Assembly (NCBI GenBank): GCA_003640385.1
Contig: RCAB01000018.1
Span: 248,001-312,000 of the forward strand
Source: Setaria digitata
Taxonomy: Eukaryota > Nematoda > Chromadorea > Rhabditida > Setariidae
Direction of reading: 5' to 3'
DNA length: 64,000 nucleotides
Below are positions 15,401 through 28,000 of the stretch, piece by piece. Numbering within the stretch: position 1 is the first letter of the stretch; each line of letters begins with the position of its first letter. The notes under the pieces were generated by a model, which saw nothing but the letters and a program-made list of their open reading frames with translations, did no database searches and had not been told where the DNA came from. Position numbers and translations under genes: made by a program.

Positions 15401-17915
15401 TCACAGTCAACGGTCACTGTGACTATCAATCAACGGCTACCGATGGTCATTAATTAATATGCAAAAATTGGGACAAAATCAATGATAAGAAATAGAGAAA
15501 GACAGCCTGAGGCCATTTTCTCTCTGAATCAAGATAGCTTCAGCAACAAAGGTATTGGCCATCTTCTTGTTGCCTCCCATAGTTTCTTCACAAATTGGAG
15601 TTACGCGGTTACTCCCAATCGACAGAAATTTGGACAAAAACTTATTAAAAATAAATGAAAGTGATTGGCATGATTTTGACTCTGGAAGATATCTGAATCT
15701 CCATTATCACAAAAACGCATTGTTACATCGTTTGCAGTTGCCTTCGTAAACGATTTTTGTAAAACTGCTTCTGAATGCTAAACACTAATTACTCGGTATT
15801 TTCCTTCTACAGTGTCAGAAGTGAAAGCAAAAGAAGCTACTCTCTTCCTGTAACACTGTAAATGCTATACTAACGAGATATCACTTGGCAGAAACAACGT
15901 TATTATATAATCTTTGCTAATTAATAAATATTAGTAATTTCGTATCGTAATGAGTTTAGCGATCTTTCAGTTAATTATTTCGAATTTAAAGAATTGCTCA
16001 GTAGAAAGCAAGAAGAGAAGGATGAAATGAAAGAACAAGACATGAATCATTTGTATCATGTTAAAGAATAAAAAATTAACTAATTTAGCAATTTTAAAAG
16101 AATTACACATACACTTTACACTGAGCCCGCCCTTCCTGCCTGTTTCCGAATATCAATTACATCTGATTGGGATGAACAACAAAGTGGCCCAGACATTTTT
16201 ACACAAAATTCGCAAGTTATTGTGATTTCACAGAAAAGGTTTTCAAGAAACTACACTTTAAACTTCTCAGAACTGATAATAAGCATTACAGTGGCCTTAT
16301 AATAGTTAAGCATCTGTCCGTTTCTGAAGAGAATATGATGAGAAACCGTCACTGCTGGAATGAAATCAATCTGGAAATGAACTTTTAGTATATCGGACGA
16401 CATCTCATAATAACAGGCCTTACAATTGGCATCCTCAATTACATAAGTCCTTATCAGCACAAATGAATTACATGAATAAAAATCCGAGTGCAGATGCATT
16501 CAGGTATCACAAAACTATTTCAGTGATATTTGACTGATTATCATTTATCGGTCAGTTATGTTGCAAAATGCAATTATGACAATTTTTTCTGTTAAGTCAT
16601 TTGTATTGTGGATCCTGTGTCTCACTTTTGTTCTTTCACTTTTCAACTAAAAAAAAATGTCACAGATAATGAGATGAGATAACAGACCCATCGACGCAAT
16701 CTTCCTGAAGTGAAAACGGGTAGAGTTCAATTTCAATACTTTACTGATAGCAACATCATGAAGAATGATATCCTTGCAAAAGGATGGCATTTGTAGTGTA
16801 AACTTTACAATTCTCGATTTTTCGAGAGTGGTTCTTTAACAATGTTTACTATCGAAAAGTATTTTATGTATTGTCTTTTATCGACCAAACGGAACATACA
16901 TTTCTATATCAGTAAAGAATCTATAAGTGAAGATGAAGCAGCCAGAATCTCAAAGAAAATGTATAAATTAATTTTATCTCGACAACAACTAGCGGAACAA
17001 TTTCTCGTAAAAATCGAATGCAGTCGTCCACAGATATAAAAATACTAATTTAGTTGAACTGATAATGAAATGTGATATTGGCAAGAAAGGTTTTAAGGAC
17101 TTGTTGCCAAAAGTTCCATGAACGAATATTGCCTTCTTATTTGCAGAACTTCAAATTCACTCCATTTTTTGAATTTTCCTGTCTTAAAATTGTTTATTCA
17201 AGCATGAATTTTTAGAAAGAAAGAACCGAAAATAGAAGAAAAACTATGAAAAGAAATATGAAGCAGTATGTATGAAATAATTTAATAATTTTGAGAAGAT
17301 AAAATCCCTCAGAATTAAAAGCTTTCGATAAAATCGGTTGCGAAATTTGTGGAAACATGCGTATTATGTTAGTAGTGCCTTGATTTGAACCGAAAATAAT
17401 AAAATCAAAATTGTTATATTTTTGAAGATTACTGAACTTGCTTTGTACCGTGTCCAACACACCTTAGTAATTTAGTAATTACGCAATTAGTAACTACGTA
17501 AAACACACGTAATTAGTAGTGATTTTACTTGAATTAAGACTCGGCAGGCCTGTTTCAAATTAATGTATTATTTATGATCACTGACTTTAACACACTGTAA
17601 ACAGGAACTGACAGTCAGATTAAAAATCTGAAAATTTAACTGGCCAATTGAAAAATGACTTGCCTTAGCAGTATTTAGTTCTAAACGAGAAAGTTCGACT
17701 GGTTGTGGGCTCTCATTCCGTTTATAGGTGCATCTTTCATTGATGAATGCCGCAGTTTTATCCAATTTGATTAAACTACTGCTTTGAGTCGGAGTGATTT
17801 GTTCGACGTTATAAGTCTGACCGTAATATGAAGGCATTGACTGACCTTTATCTCTGATATCTTCAGCTTTCGAATGATAACAACAGAACAGATTTCTCAA
17901 CAGTTTTCCATTCAT
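483..17915 (-). CDS. prkl-1: Prickle-type PET/LIM protein, 5' part (gene runs off the left edge)
   Basis: Planar-polarity scaffold of the Prickle/Testin superfamily, acting at the cell cortex. Modelled exons, 5' to 3': 17915-17586, 11424-11305, 11192-11037, 7268-7144, 1893-1793, 1388-1282, 1138-1046, 608-483; all junction phases agree. The fourth and fifth exons join into the Cys-rich signature CxxxxCxCxGFxPHxWRKVC followed by HCKCDRTDH, seen ahead of PET in Prickle and Testin. The next three encode a PET domain: GYSWVPPGL, then VPRVNSNGEKFREKQL, then LPRQDLSLAYC. VNSNGEK and WVPPGL fit Prickle better than Testin. An in-frame stop lies upstream of the first ATG. LIM domains are not seen and should lie left of base 1. 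Weak points: the first donor (17586 with GT, or 17664 with GC) and the fifth exon's donor (1793 or 1814). The roughly 200-residue N-terminus before the Cys-rich motif is not recognised. Confidence 0.8.
7144..7268 (-). other. Prickle exon carrying the first half of the Cys-rich motif
   Basis: The exon opens after a TTTGCAG acceptor, reads 41 codons and ends at an AG|GTGAGT donor in phase 2. It encodes CLTPNCKCSGFKPHPW. The split arginine codon is completed by the exon at 1893, which continues KVCVHCKCDRTDH. Both halves are needed to see the motif, so each short exon alone would look non-coding. The start is in phase with the exon ending at 11037. Confidence 0.82.
7269..11036 (-). other. Intron of the Prickle-type gene, no other gene seen
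   Basis: A 3.8 kb AT-rich stretch between two phase-compatible exons. A long minus-strand reading frame at 9664-10008 follows an ATTTTCAG-like site near 9969, but its reading does not connect in phase with the neighbouring exons and shows no family motif. I see nothing else I can support. Confidence 0.5.
11425..17585 (-). other. First intron of the Prickle-type gene, no other gene seen
   Basis: About 6 kb of AT-rich sequence between the putative first coding exon and the exon ending at 11424. Several 60-85 codon reading frames occur on both strands (13580-13886, 14480-14665, 16251-16499), none with a recognisable domain or a matching splice phase. It could hold alternative promoters or 5' exons. 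Confidence 0.45.
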
Positions 17916-20778
17916 TCGTGCAATGATTAGCAATGACCAATGTGGCTACTGTTCATATCGAACCAAAGATAATAATCTGCTTCATCTATAAAAACAATGC
18001 ATGTTAGAGAAAATACGTAATAATTCCACTTAAGGCAGTCCCTTAATTGACATCGTCAAAGGAATGTCTCTTTTCAGGCTTCTTTATATCGCGACACTTC
18101 GCGTCTTAATTCTAATATTGTCAACCATCGTTCTTTGAACCGCACAGTGACATGATGTTTCTGTGTGATGCTATCAGAAGTTTGCCTGAAGTTAGCATTC
18201 AGATTCCCTGTGACAAGGCAGTTGGTTTCCTCTTCACTGGCACGACGGCCCATCCGTGAAGCAGTAGAAATTCAAGTTGGGAAAACAACTCCTTCCCTCC
18301 CGGCAATATCATTTCATTCCTCTCAACAGCTAAAAGACAATTAGTTTCCTCAGTTCTTTCTCGACAGTCAGTCGACTGTCGGCATTTCATCGTTCACTGT
18401 CTGTTAGCAGCTTCCTTTCATACCACTCACTCGTGTGAATTGCAGGGCTGCTGGCTGTTTACTTTCGAATTATCATCCTCAAATGTTGGAAAAAGTGCTG
18501 TTAATTTAAAGGAAAAAAGAAGAGATTTCAGTAGGAAACTAGAGAATGGAGCCTTATTTTTCCAGGAATTAACGGAATTAATACAAACGAGTACTTGTTC
18601 TACTTCTTCAGTGAGTGCTGAGAGTCATAGACATTAGTTATTAAACTCGAAAGCAATCTATTTCAGTAATGAAATATGCCAATCACTAATTGTCACAACG
18701 AAGCTCTTGGCGCGAAATGCAGTAATAACTTCCAATTTTTTTCATTCTTTACCGAAGACTACGATTTTATGGACCCAAGAGTATTTCTTTTTTTCTCTTT
18801 TACTCATCTCTGAGGTAAACTCACACTGAAAGAAACGGAATAAGTGTGTGATAATGTTCGAAATAAGAGGCTTTTTTTTACAGACACATTCCGTTATTTT
18901 ACTCTCATCGTGCAATTTTTCTAAATTTGTGGAACAAGAAAAAGAAAAAATGTATTAAAGTACACACATTTATTCTATTCCTCCTTCATTACCACTCTTT
19001 ATGCAAAAATTAAAATTTGAACTTAGACAATTCCTCACATTTAAATTTTTTCCTACCAACAACTGCCTGACTCGTATGAATATCGCCATTTACCTCGTAT
19101 GATTTTAAAATATTCGTCATGTCAATCATCGGCAACTTAATTTGAAATATCCAGTTAAAATTAAATTTGCTAATAACGAATTGATATAAGCAATAAATTT
19201 GAACGACCATTCTTAGATTATTTAAAGCAAGACAAATCTATAAAGTTTTAAACCTTAATGAATGAGCAAGTTTTTTTTTACAAAATGATACGGCCCAGAA
19301 ATGAGTATTAACTAGTTTTCACATTTCGTCTTCCTTTATCACATTTACAAATTTCTTCTTAATTTTTGTATTCATTAATGGACTTCTCTGATGACAGCAG
19401 TAATCTGTGCTACGGATCATTCCTTAGTGTCGGTGTTAAATTAGTCAGTTAAATCAGTTCATGCTGTGAGAATAAGCTTGTCTAGTGTCTACTACGGCAT
19501 ACTTTAAAACAGAAATCACTTTGCTCAGAGTTGCTTTCCAATTTCCAGAAATAACTAGAACCGTCTAAGAGCTAACAAAATCTCTTATCAGTTACTTGTT
19601 GTGCGGAAGTTTAATAAAATTTGAAGTGAACAAAAGGAATGCCATAAAATTAGTTTCGAAAAGCAAACATTGTCTCAGGACGATAAGAGACAGAGACACG
19701 GAGATACAGGGAAGTGGGAGCAACAGCGGCGAAGGATGTTGCTATCGTTGCCGCGGGGTGATTTAATATCCCTGGAACGGACAGTTGTTGTTCTTTGTTA
19801 CTTTGCCCGTAATATCCCGTTAAACTCGTTCCCAACATTCACGTCTAGCGATCAGACGTGTAAACTGTAAACTACTGCACGTGTCCTGACTTCAATGATG
19901 ACACAGTGCAATTAATATATCTCCGTTGCTGTTGCTAATAGGGAAAAGGAATGGTTTCTCGCAAATTCGCCAGAAGAATGGTTCCTTTCCGATTTGTTTG
20001 TAATAGTGATGATATTATTATCATGTTATTATTATATATTGATAATATTTTTATAATAAATTTCCTTGAACCTTTTATTTTAATTCCCGGCAATCAATTT
20101 CAAAATGACGAATTCGGCCGAATAAGTAAAGCAGATGACAGATAAAATTAAATCACCTCCATTTTTGAAAAACAGTTGTTTGAATATGACATTTGTCATC
20201 TGTACGATTTTACGGTGAAGTTTGATTTTTATAAGAAGTTTGAACTGTGGAGGAGAGAATGAATGCAAAGATGAAGTGAAGATCAGAGCTAAAGACGCAC
20301 TGCTTGTTAAAATATCGGTTAGTAAGACGACGATCAGAGGTACATTTTCAGGTGGCAAATGCTCTTTAAAAGATAAATCAATTGAATTCGATAAGCCTTA
20401 CTACAAAACTGTTCCGTCCATTTCATGAAATACATTAACAAGTTCATTCTTATGTTCGGAGTTACTGTTTGGTAGTTTTTTTGGTTAGTGAAGAGCACGA
20501 ATGTCACTGAGTATTCATTGTGATCTTTTATTTCAGGAAATCATATATAATGCTTAATAATCCTCCGATAAACAGATATGCATAAAGAAATGAAGTGAAA
20601 TTTCAATTATCAGTTGTTTGACAATTCATCACTGTTCCGAACATATCATTTAGACGATTAAAAGCAAAGAGAATAAAAAGTAAATGACCTCTGTTAAATA
20701 GTGCATGTTACGAACTTCAAAAAGGATAATCGTTTAAACGAAGCACTTGACACATAGCTGTAAGTAGACAAAAACCGA
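17916..20778. other. Intergenic region upstream of the Prickle-type gene
   Basis: Likely holds the promoter of the minus-strand Prickle-type gene. Short reading frames near 18199-18637 and 19650-19870 have no recognisable motif or convincing splice context. No RNA gene or repeat family was recognised. Confidence 0.5.
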
Positions 20779-21371
20779 TTATTCGGCAGTTGTTTCGCTT
20801 ATTTTCGGGGCTGCTGTTTTTGTCAATGGCATATCCTCTGCTGTCAGTAGTACTTCACCTGGTGGCACATCCACGGATGTCAACGGTATGTCTTCTGGTG
20901 GATGTATTCGTTGCAGTTCCTGCAATACACACAGATTCCAATTAAAAATGCTCTTACGTTATCAATGATGTTTCAAAGGCATTTTCAATATTAACTTGGT
21001 GTTGTATGCAAGGAACCATTTCAAGGATGGAAAGAAATGACAATCTATGGCCCCCTCCTGAAGTGCTACCTGATACCAAACATTCGCCTTAAACTTCTGA
21101 CACTCACCTTGTGTCTCACATTGTTCTGCCACACAATGATCAAGTGATGTGCTCTTTGCAAATTTATGTTTCTTGAAAATTTAACCTATCTAACTCAAAA
21201 TTACAAGATTACCTGGGTATTTGGTAACAATGTGTTTGAGTTTTCGGAAGTAGTAATATGAATCAATGTACCATCCACGTTGTGATTGCTTGGGACTATA
21301 TCTTGCTTTTCTTGTGCTGATTTCGCCGATTCTTGACTCAAGTCGTACGACTGGGACTGTGAACCTCCCAT
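20779..21371 (-). CDS. Small acidic, probably N-myristoylated protein, two exons
   Basis: Exons 21371-21213 and 20919-20779, joined in phase 0 across a 293-base intron (CAG|GTAATC donor, TTGCAG acceptor), give a 99-residue protein. It begins MGGSQSQSYD: glycine at position 2 and serine at position 6 fit the N-myristoylation consensus MGxxxS, so a membrane-anchored cytosolic protein is inferred. The rest is Gln/Ser/Thr-rich and low in hydrophobic residues, likely disordered. The C-terminal half repeats a short pattern of the type DIPLTSVDVPPGE then LLTAEDMPLT. I do not recognise the family. Both exons have strong splice sites and the reading ends cleanly in TAA, which supports a real gene despite the small size. 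Confidence 0.66.
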
Positions 21372-24300
21372 AATTTTGTTTTGTAAACTTCAGAAAACTT
21401 AAAAATGGATTTTACTTTTAATTAATGGAATAATGAGGTTGCAAACAGCTTTCAGCTTTTAATTTAGGCATGTTGGACAGATAAATAACTTAGATATTTG
21501 TCAGTTGGTTTCCACGTTTTAATTCCTAAAAGCAGTCACAGAGTCGTTTGAATAATCCTTTCAAGAATTCTGTTGCAGCAGGCCTAGTCCAGCAGTGTCC
21601 AGAAACTGATTAGAATTAATTCATACTAGATGAGGTAAAATGAAGATGTCGGTGGCTTTCCAGCAATGAACTTTGAAGATATCGTTATTATGTTTGAGTA
21701 ATGAACCTTACAATATGTGAATCATCAAGATCATTTAGCAACAACGGAACATAAGAAGCACTCTGGAAGGGAGGACAGGAAAATTTAGGTGACGTGGCAT
21801 ATACCTGTCTGAAAACTTACTTTTACTGTCTACAGCATTGCAAGATCACGCCTCGTGTGATTCAAACTCTCCTAGGAAGATATTGATAAAAGTGATTCAT
21901 CGAATTCTGATTTTAAATTCTTCAGTAATATAAACGTTACCTCAAATTTTCAAATGCAATGCTTCAACTTGTGTGACAGAGTAGAAGGAAAACAACCATC
22001 ATAAATGAGACTGGAGAGGATGGAAATGTATCTTCAATGAAAAATGATACAGGACTTTAAGGCTCGGATCGTAAACCCTTCTCAAAACTGTGATGGAGAA
22101 ACAATCGCATCAAAATGTCACACTGAATGACTAAACAGATAAACTTAAGTTGTGTGAAGGAATCAATCTCCGAGTTTAAATGTGTCTCTCTTCACCTATC
22201 GACACTTCCGAACAAATGGATTTTTAATGCTAACTGAAAACGGAATATACAAAAGACTATTGCATTGGTGCTAACTTCTCAAAACTGATATGAAACAAAC
22301 AAAGAAAGTTTAGTGGAAGAGGCTGTCGCCTTTATCAGTGCCGTTATGTCATGTATTAAAATACAATAATGCGAAAATTGGAGTCGTTTCAAGATATGTT
22401 AATTTAAATTTAGTCTGTCTCAAGTAAAAATGAAGAAAGTTAAGAAATAGATGAAACATTTTTTTGAGGAAAAGCTTGCTCAAAATTCTCAAAAAAATTG
22501 CGAAACGAATAAAAAGTGAAATAATTGTATGAAACGAAAAAAAAAAACAAACAAACAAAACTAAAGATCAGTAGTAGCACATGATATGGCTTTTCACTCC
22601 GGAAAAGTATTGATGAATCTGTCAAACATGTTCGAGAGTAAGTGTTGCTCCCGCACACAGTAAGGGAAGGAATGACATCGTCCAGTCGAACAAACCGCAT
22701 AATCAGGCTCTAAGACCTGCCAAACCTGTGCACACCTATACAAGATGAATCATAAACACAATCATCATCATTATCACTATTATCATCATTGTTTCTTCAG
22801 ATTGAATATATTATTGTTTGAAAAATTTGACGAGTAGTGTGGTAGCAAGATGAGATGAAAAGAAGACGACATTTCCTGAAGACTATCTGGAGAAAAGTCT
22901 GGAAACATTTAGACTGGCCTTAGATGGCCTAGCTTATAGATCCATGAAGGCTTTCTTATTCGCATCTCCAACTAGTCTACTTAGTTTTGTTATCCGTTTG
23001 TTTATTCGAATTGTAGAACTGGAATTCTTTCAATTGAGAAATTAAAAAAATTTTAAATTGAATATTTCTTTTTTTTGAAATTTAGATTTTGCAAAAAGTC
23101 ACTAATTTGGATATGTTTTGTAAATTAATGTGTAGTATCGTATGCGTTATCAGTAACACTGCGAGCAACTGCAGCAAAAAATTAAAAACTGATTTTCCTC
23201 TACAATGACCTTACATTAAGCTCATAGTCTGAGTCTTTTACCGATCTAAATAAAATTTTAGATAATAAATGAACATCGTTATCATGCCGGCACTATTCAA
23301 AATTGCCAGTACCTGTGACTTTTGATTAGAACAATAAATAACGAACAATTCCTGGTGAAATTTTCGTTCTATTCTTTAGCTGTTATTGCCTTTAATTAAT
23401 ATTCTCTATTGTTTTCATGCTTTGGATCCAAATGTTTAAATGAAACTTCAACTTTGTTCATTATTAAATAACACTATTTTTTCATTCGTATGTGGACGGT
23501 TGTGACCAACTATGCCTCTTTTTTTTATTTGTACTAATACAGCTTAGGTCACATAGACGAGACATTGTACTAATATTTTGCTGCTAATTCACAGAGGAGC
23601 AATTTGAATTCCAAGTTATTCGTGTGGAATTTTCAAACCTTAAATTTTATTGCTGAAATTATTTCTCCATTTTAGATTTTGTGATGAACAATGATACAAT
23701 TTTTAACCACATAAAAGAAGGCTTTCTAAATTGGATAAATAAAACTTAGTTTTGTTTTTATTTTAATTCGACTAATGAATTGATCTGCAAGTTCCACTCA
23801 TAGTTTCCGAAGCGAGAAAGGAACTGACTCTTATCAGTTCAAAGTTCAAAATTTCTTAGTTACAATTGAGAAGTGCTATTTGAAATGAGCAAACACAGTG
23901 CTCAATATTATATTAGTCCTAAATTCTATGGATGTGATTAAATATGATTAAAATAAGGTTTCTTAGTAGATGACTTTACTATTGCCGGTTTCTTAAACTC
24001 TTCCAGTGACGCATTGTATGCACCAATAACTTCTTATAAAACATTTTTCATTGGTAATTATGATTCAGAACTCGAGACGTTGAAATTCTTCAATTTTTTA
24101 TCAACCATTTCTAGGACTTCCCGCAGGAAGTCTACAGAATCCGAAACTTCCAGAAATGGAAGCATTTTGTCAAAGCACTTCTAAATGGTTCTGGTTATAC
24201 TTCTGAGTATAATCATCACTTTGTTTAAAACTGATAAAATCTATGCTATGTTTGTTCGCTGAAAAATAGAATTAAGCAAATTAACCGTTAGTCTCACTAA

Positions 24301-25088
24301 TTTACAAATGAAAATGTTATAATATTAACTTGATGGATACTTCCTGTGCGAACTATTTCCCGTCAATTATAGTGAGTAGCCAAATTGTTCTCGTCTTTTC
24401 ACAGATTTCAGCTGTCTGAATGGCAGTAAGAAGAATCCAAACTGTGAGGAAAAAGGTAAGGTGAGAAGGACTAGGATGGGAGCCGTCGGCTGCATCCTTG
24501 CAATTTGAAGCTTCCTCACTAGTGAGTTCTGATAAAAATGAGGAAGGAGATGATAAACGAGCACCTTTATCTCTGGCACTGTTCGCTCCTCACTCCTAAG
24601 CTTCATTTTAAATAATTCTCAAGGCAATTTCCTTTCATTTCCCAATATCTCCTCAGTTATTATAATTCTTCCTATTGATTTACTTTCTCTTACATTTGGG
24701 TTAGTCCCATAACATTACTAATTTCGATTTCAGTATTTTCATTTCCTGAACGATGAAGTGAGTGGTGCAACAGGATACTTTTGAGATTTTACACTGGCCA
24801 GAAATACAGCATGCCACAAATTGACTAACTGATCAGAGTGCAAAGAAATCGCCACTTCTTCACTTTGACTGGCACAACTGCACTGTTTCGTTATCACTTT
24901 CTCTACTGCTGATAATTCGATTTTATCAAGAATTTTTCGGACTCATTAGCTGTCATATGTATTATTGTACGACGAAACTTGCATGACCCCATCAGAGTTT
25001 CAAACTTGTTCCAACTTTGTGCCAAACAGAAATAATTCTTAATTGTAAGCTGTTAATTAGAGGCATGAACTGATTATGCAGCGGTAAC
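21372..25088. other. Intergenic region between the small myristoylated-protein gene and the receptor gene
   Basis: Divergent spacer of 3.7 kb that should contain promoters for both flanking genes. It is AT-rich with simple ATC/ATT stretches near 22760-22790. Minus-strand reading frames near 22349-22700 and 24367-24606 are low-complexity or lack motifs. No gene supported. Confidence 0.55.
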
Positions 25089-28000
25089 ATGGCTCACTTA
25101 GCAGTAATATCACCACTGCTACTGTTGATATCAACTGTGCACTGCAATGAAGACGCAAAGCGACTGCATGATGATTTAATGGCTAATTACAATAAACACC
25201 GACGGCCAGCCCCAGCGCCGAATAAACCGATAACTATTAAATTCAAATTAAGGCTCTCACAAATCATCGATGTAGTAAGACATTAAGCAATTTTTTTTTT
25301 CAGATGGACTAGAAGATTAAACTATTTTTTGCAGCATATCATCAGAATGTTGTGATTGTGACACTAGTAAAAATATGTGTGTGAAATGATTCTCATTAAA
25401 ATATTTGGCTGATGCCACCTACCTTCGCTCTCATAAATTTCAAAAAGAAATCGTCCCGGTTTTCATGACTCAAAAATTTTCAAGAAGTGAAAGGAAGGCA
25501 AATTATTCGACAGAAATTTCAAATTTTACAGCACGAAATCGATCAGATAATGACATGCAGTGTTTGGCTTAAACAAGTATGGACTGATAAAAAACTTTCT
25601 TGGAATCCTAAAAATTACGGTGGCGTAAGTGTACTGTATGTACCGTACGAAATGATTTGGGTGCCCGATATTGTCCTTTACAATAAGTGATGATTTTCAG
25701 ATACGCAAATTTTTTATAAGACAATCTTTTATTCTTATTTTTTCTTAATTTAATTTACTGTATCGAAGTTAAGACGATGGATATCTATTCTACATGATTG
25801 ATAATCATGTAGAATAGATATCAGGTTATCATTAAACAACAAAAATGAAAAACGTCAATGAGTGCATTTATCTAAATCATGCAAACTTTAAAAAATATCG
25901 CAAGACTTCATACAGGAAGAACATTTTTGTCCAGTTGCAGTGCCGACAGTAATTACAATATAACAATCAGTACAAAGGCAACCCTGCGGTACGATGGTGA
26001 AGTGACATGGGAACCTCCAGCAGTTTTCAAAAGTTTATGTCAAATCGATGTCCGATGGCATGTTCATATTATTATATTAAGTCATCCTCAAACCATTCAT
26101 TGTTTTCAGTAATTATCAGTCGCTAATTAGCATGTAGTTTATTGGAGAAAAAAGTTGTTTAAAAATGAATGCTTATAGCAAACGAGGATGGTTATTATTA
26201 GTCGCGACAAGAAGCTTGTTTTATAAAAATCTTAAAGACGAAGGTTCATTTTAGGTTCCCTTTCGATGAACAACACTGTCATTTCAAGGTAACTTCTCTT
26301 CATTTTGTAACAATCTGTGAATTTTATGTAGAAAATTTCTCAGTTACTTTTTAAAAAAAAACTGCTATAGGAATAAAAAAAAAATTTTATAGTTTGGTTC
26401 TTGGACATATTCGGAGGATTTGTTGGATCTGGAATTATTGGGCGGTGAGCCACACTATGAGTTAGAAGTTAATGAGAACGGTGAAGTGGACAATATCACC
26501 ATTGTTGAGGACGGAATCGGTAAGTAGCTATTCCAGGAATCATTAATCTTTCATTTGACAGTTCAGAACCTAATTAATTGCGATAATCGTTGACGAAGAT
26601 AACTTTATGCAATAAACAAATAAGGACAATGAAGCTTCTTTGTTAGGTTACAAGTTGATCAACTCATCTTTGATGATCACACACAGGTGATATTGGTCTT
26701 ATATGTTACCTCCGGTATGTATTATAAATCGAACATGGAAGTGTGTGGACGGGAGGGTATTGTGTTATACAAATTAGAACTGCAATATGAAAATTAAATA
26801 TTGTAATGGATACAAGGAAGAAGAGGTTTTTTTTTCTTTACCGGTTGGTCAGTTTGATTCTCGTTCCTATGTCAGATCTTTCGGATTATTATCCATCGGT
26901 GGAATGGGATATTATATCACGTGTTGCAAAAAGAAGAACTAAAAATTATGCCAGCTGCTGTCCAGATGGGACTTATATTGACATTATGGTGGGTTCATTT
27001 TAATTTTAAATTAAGTTTAACTGAAACTCTAATAATTTATGTAAGACTATGGAGTGTACACATTTTGGAATAATGCAATTTTTCTTTCTATAAATTATCC
27101 TCGTAAATACACGACGCAATCAAAGAACATGGAGAACCAGCTCAATTTTAACTTGGTGTAATTTATTAGATAAACATATTTTAAATTAATTTGATTAAGT
27201 ACAAAAATTTATCATCCTAATATATTCACAACTAATTGGTTTGCAGTATTATTTGGAATTGCGTCGGAAGCCGTTGTTTTATACTGTAAATTTGGTTTTC
27301 CCGTGTGTTGGTATATCATTCTTGACGATTCTCGTCTTCTACTTACCATCGCATAGCGGTGAAAAAGTCACTCTTTGCATATCAATACTGGTTACCTTGA
27401 CTGTCTTCTACTTATTATTGGTTAGTTACTAGACTTTGTAAACAATTACATATAGCAAGAATGCCCCATCTGTAAAAAACTTTTGCAGACAGAAATTATC
27501 CCTGCTACTAGCATCAGTTTGCCATTAATTGGTAAATATTTGTTGTTTACTATGGTTATGGTAACGCTTAATGTAATAGTCACCGTCATATGTTGGTTAT
27601 TTTTTTATAATTCCGAATTTCATTTTAATTTCTTAGCAAAACACGAAATATTAAAAGTTAAAAGAGAGTGCAGTAAATGGCAGTAAATGTTTGTGAGAAT
27701 CCAACTAAAAGAACGATGATAACTAAATTAGAGAATATTCTGAGATTAATTACACTATTGTTATGCTGAGATTTTATAACAGTTGTTCATCTTCGAAATA
27801 CCAATAGTTTGTGCAAAATCAAAGCAATTTATTTACTTATTACTGTTTCTTAATTTTATGGCACATATGTCAAATATGTAAATCTTGATTGCAATTTTAA
27901 AACCGAAATGTAATTAAAATTAAAATTGTAGCACTGAATTTGCATTTTCGAAAACCTGCTACACATCGCATGCCTGCATGGGTAAAATGGTTTTTTCTTA

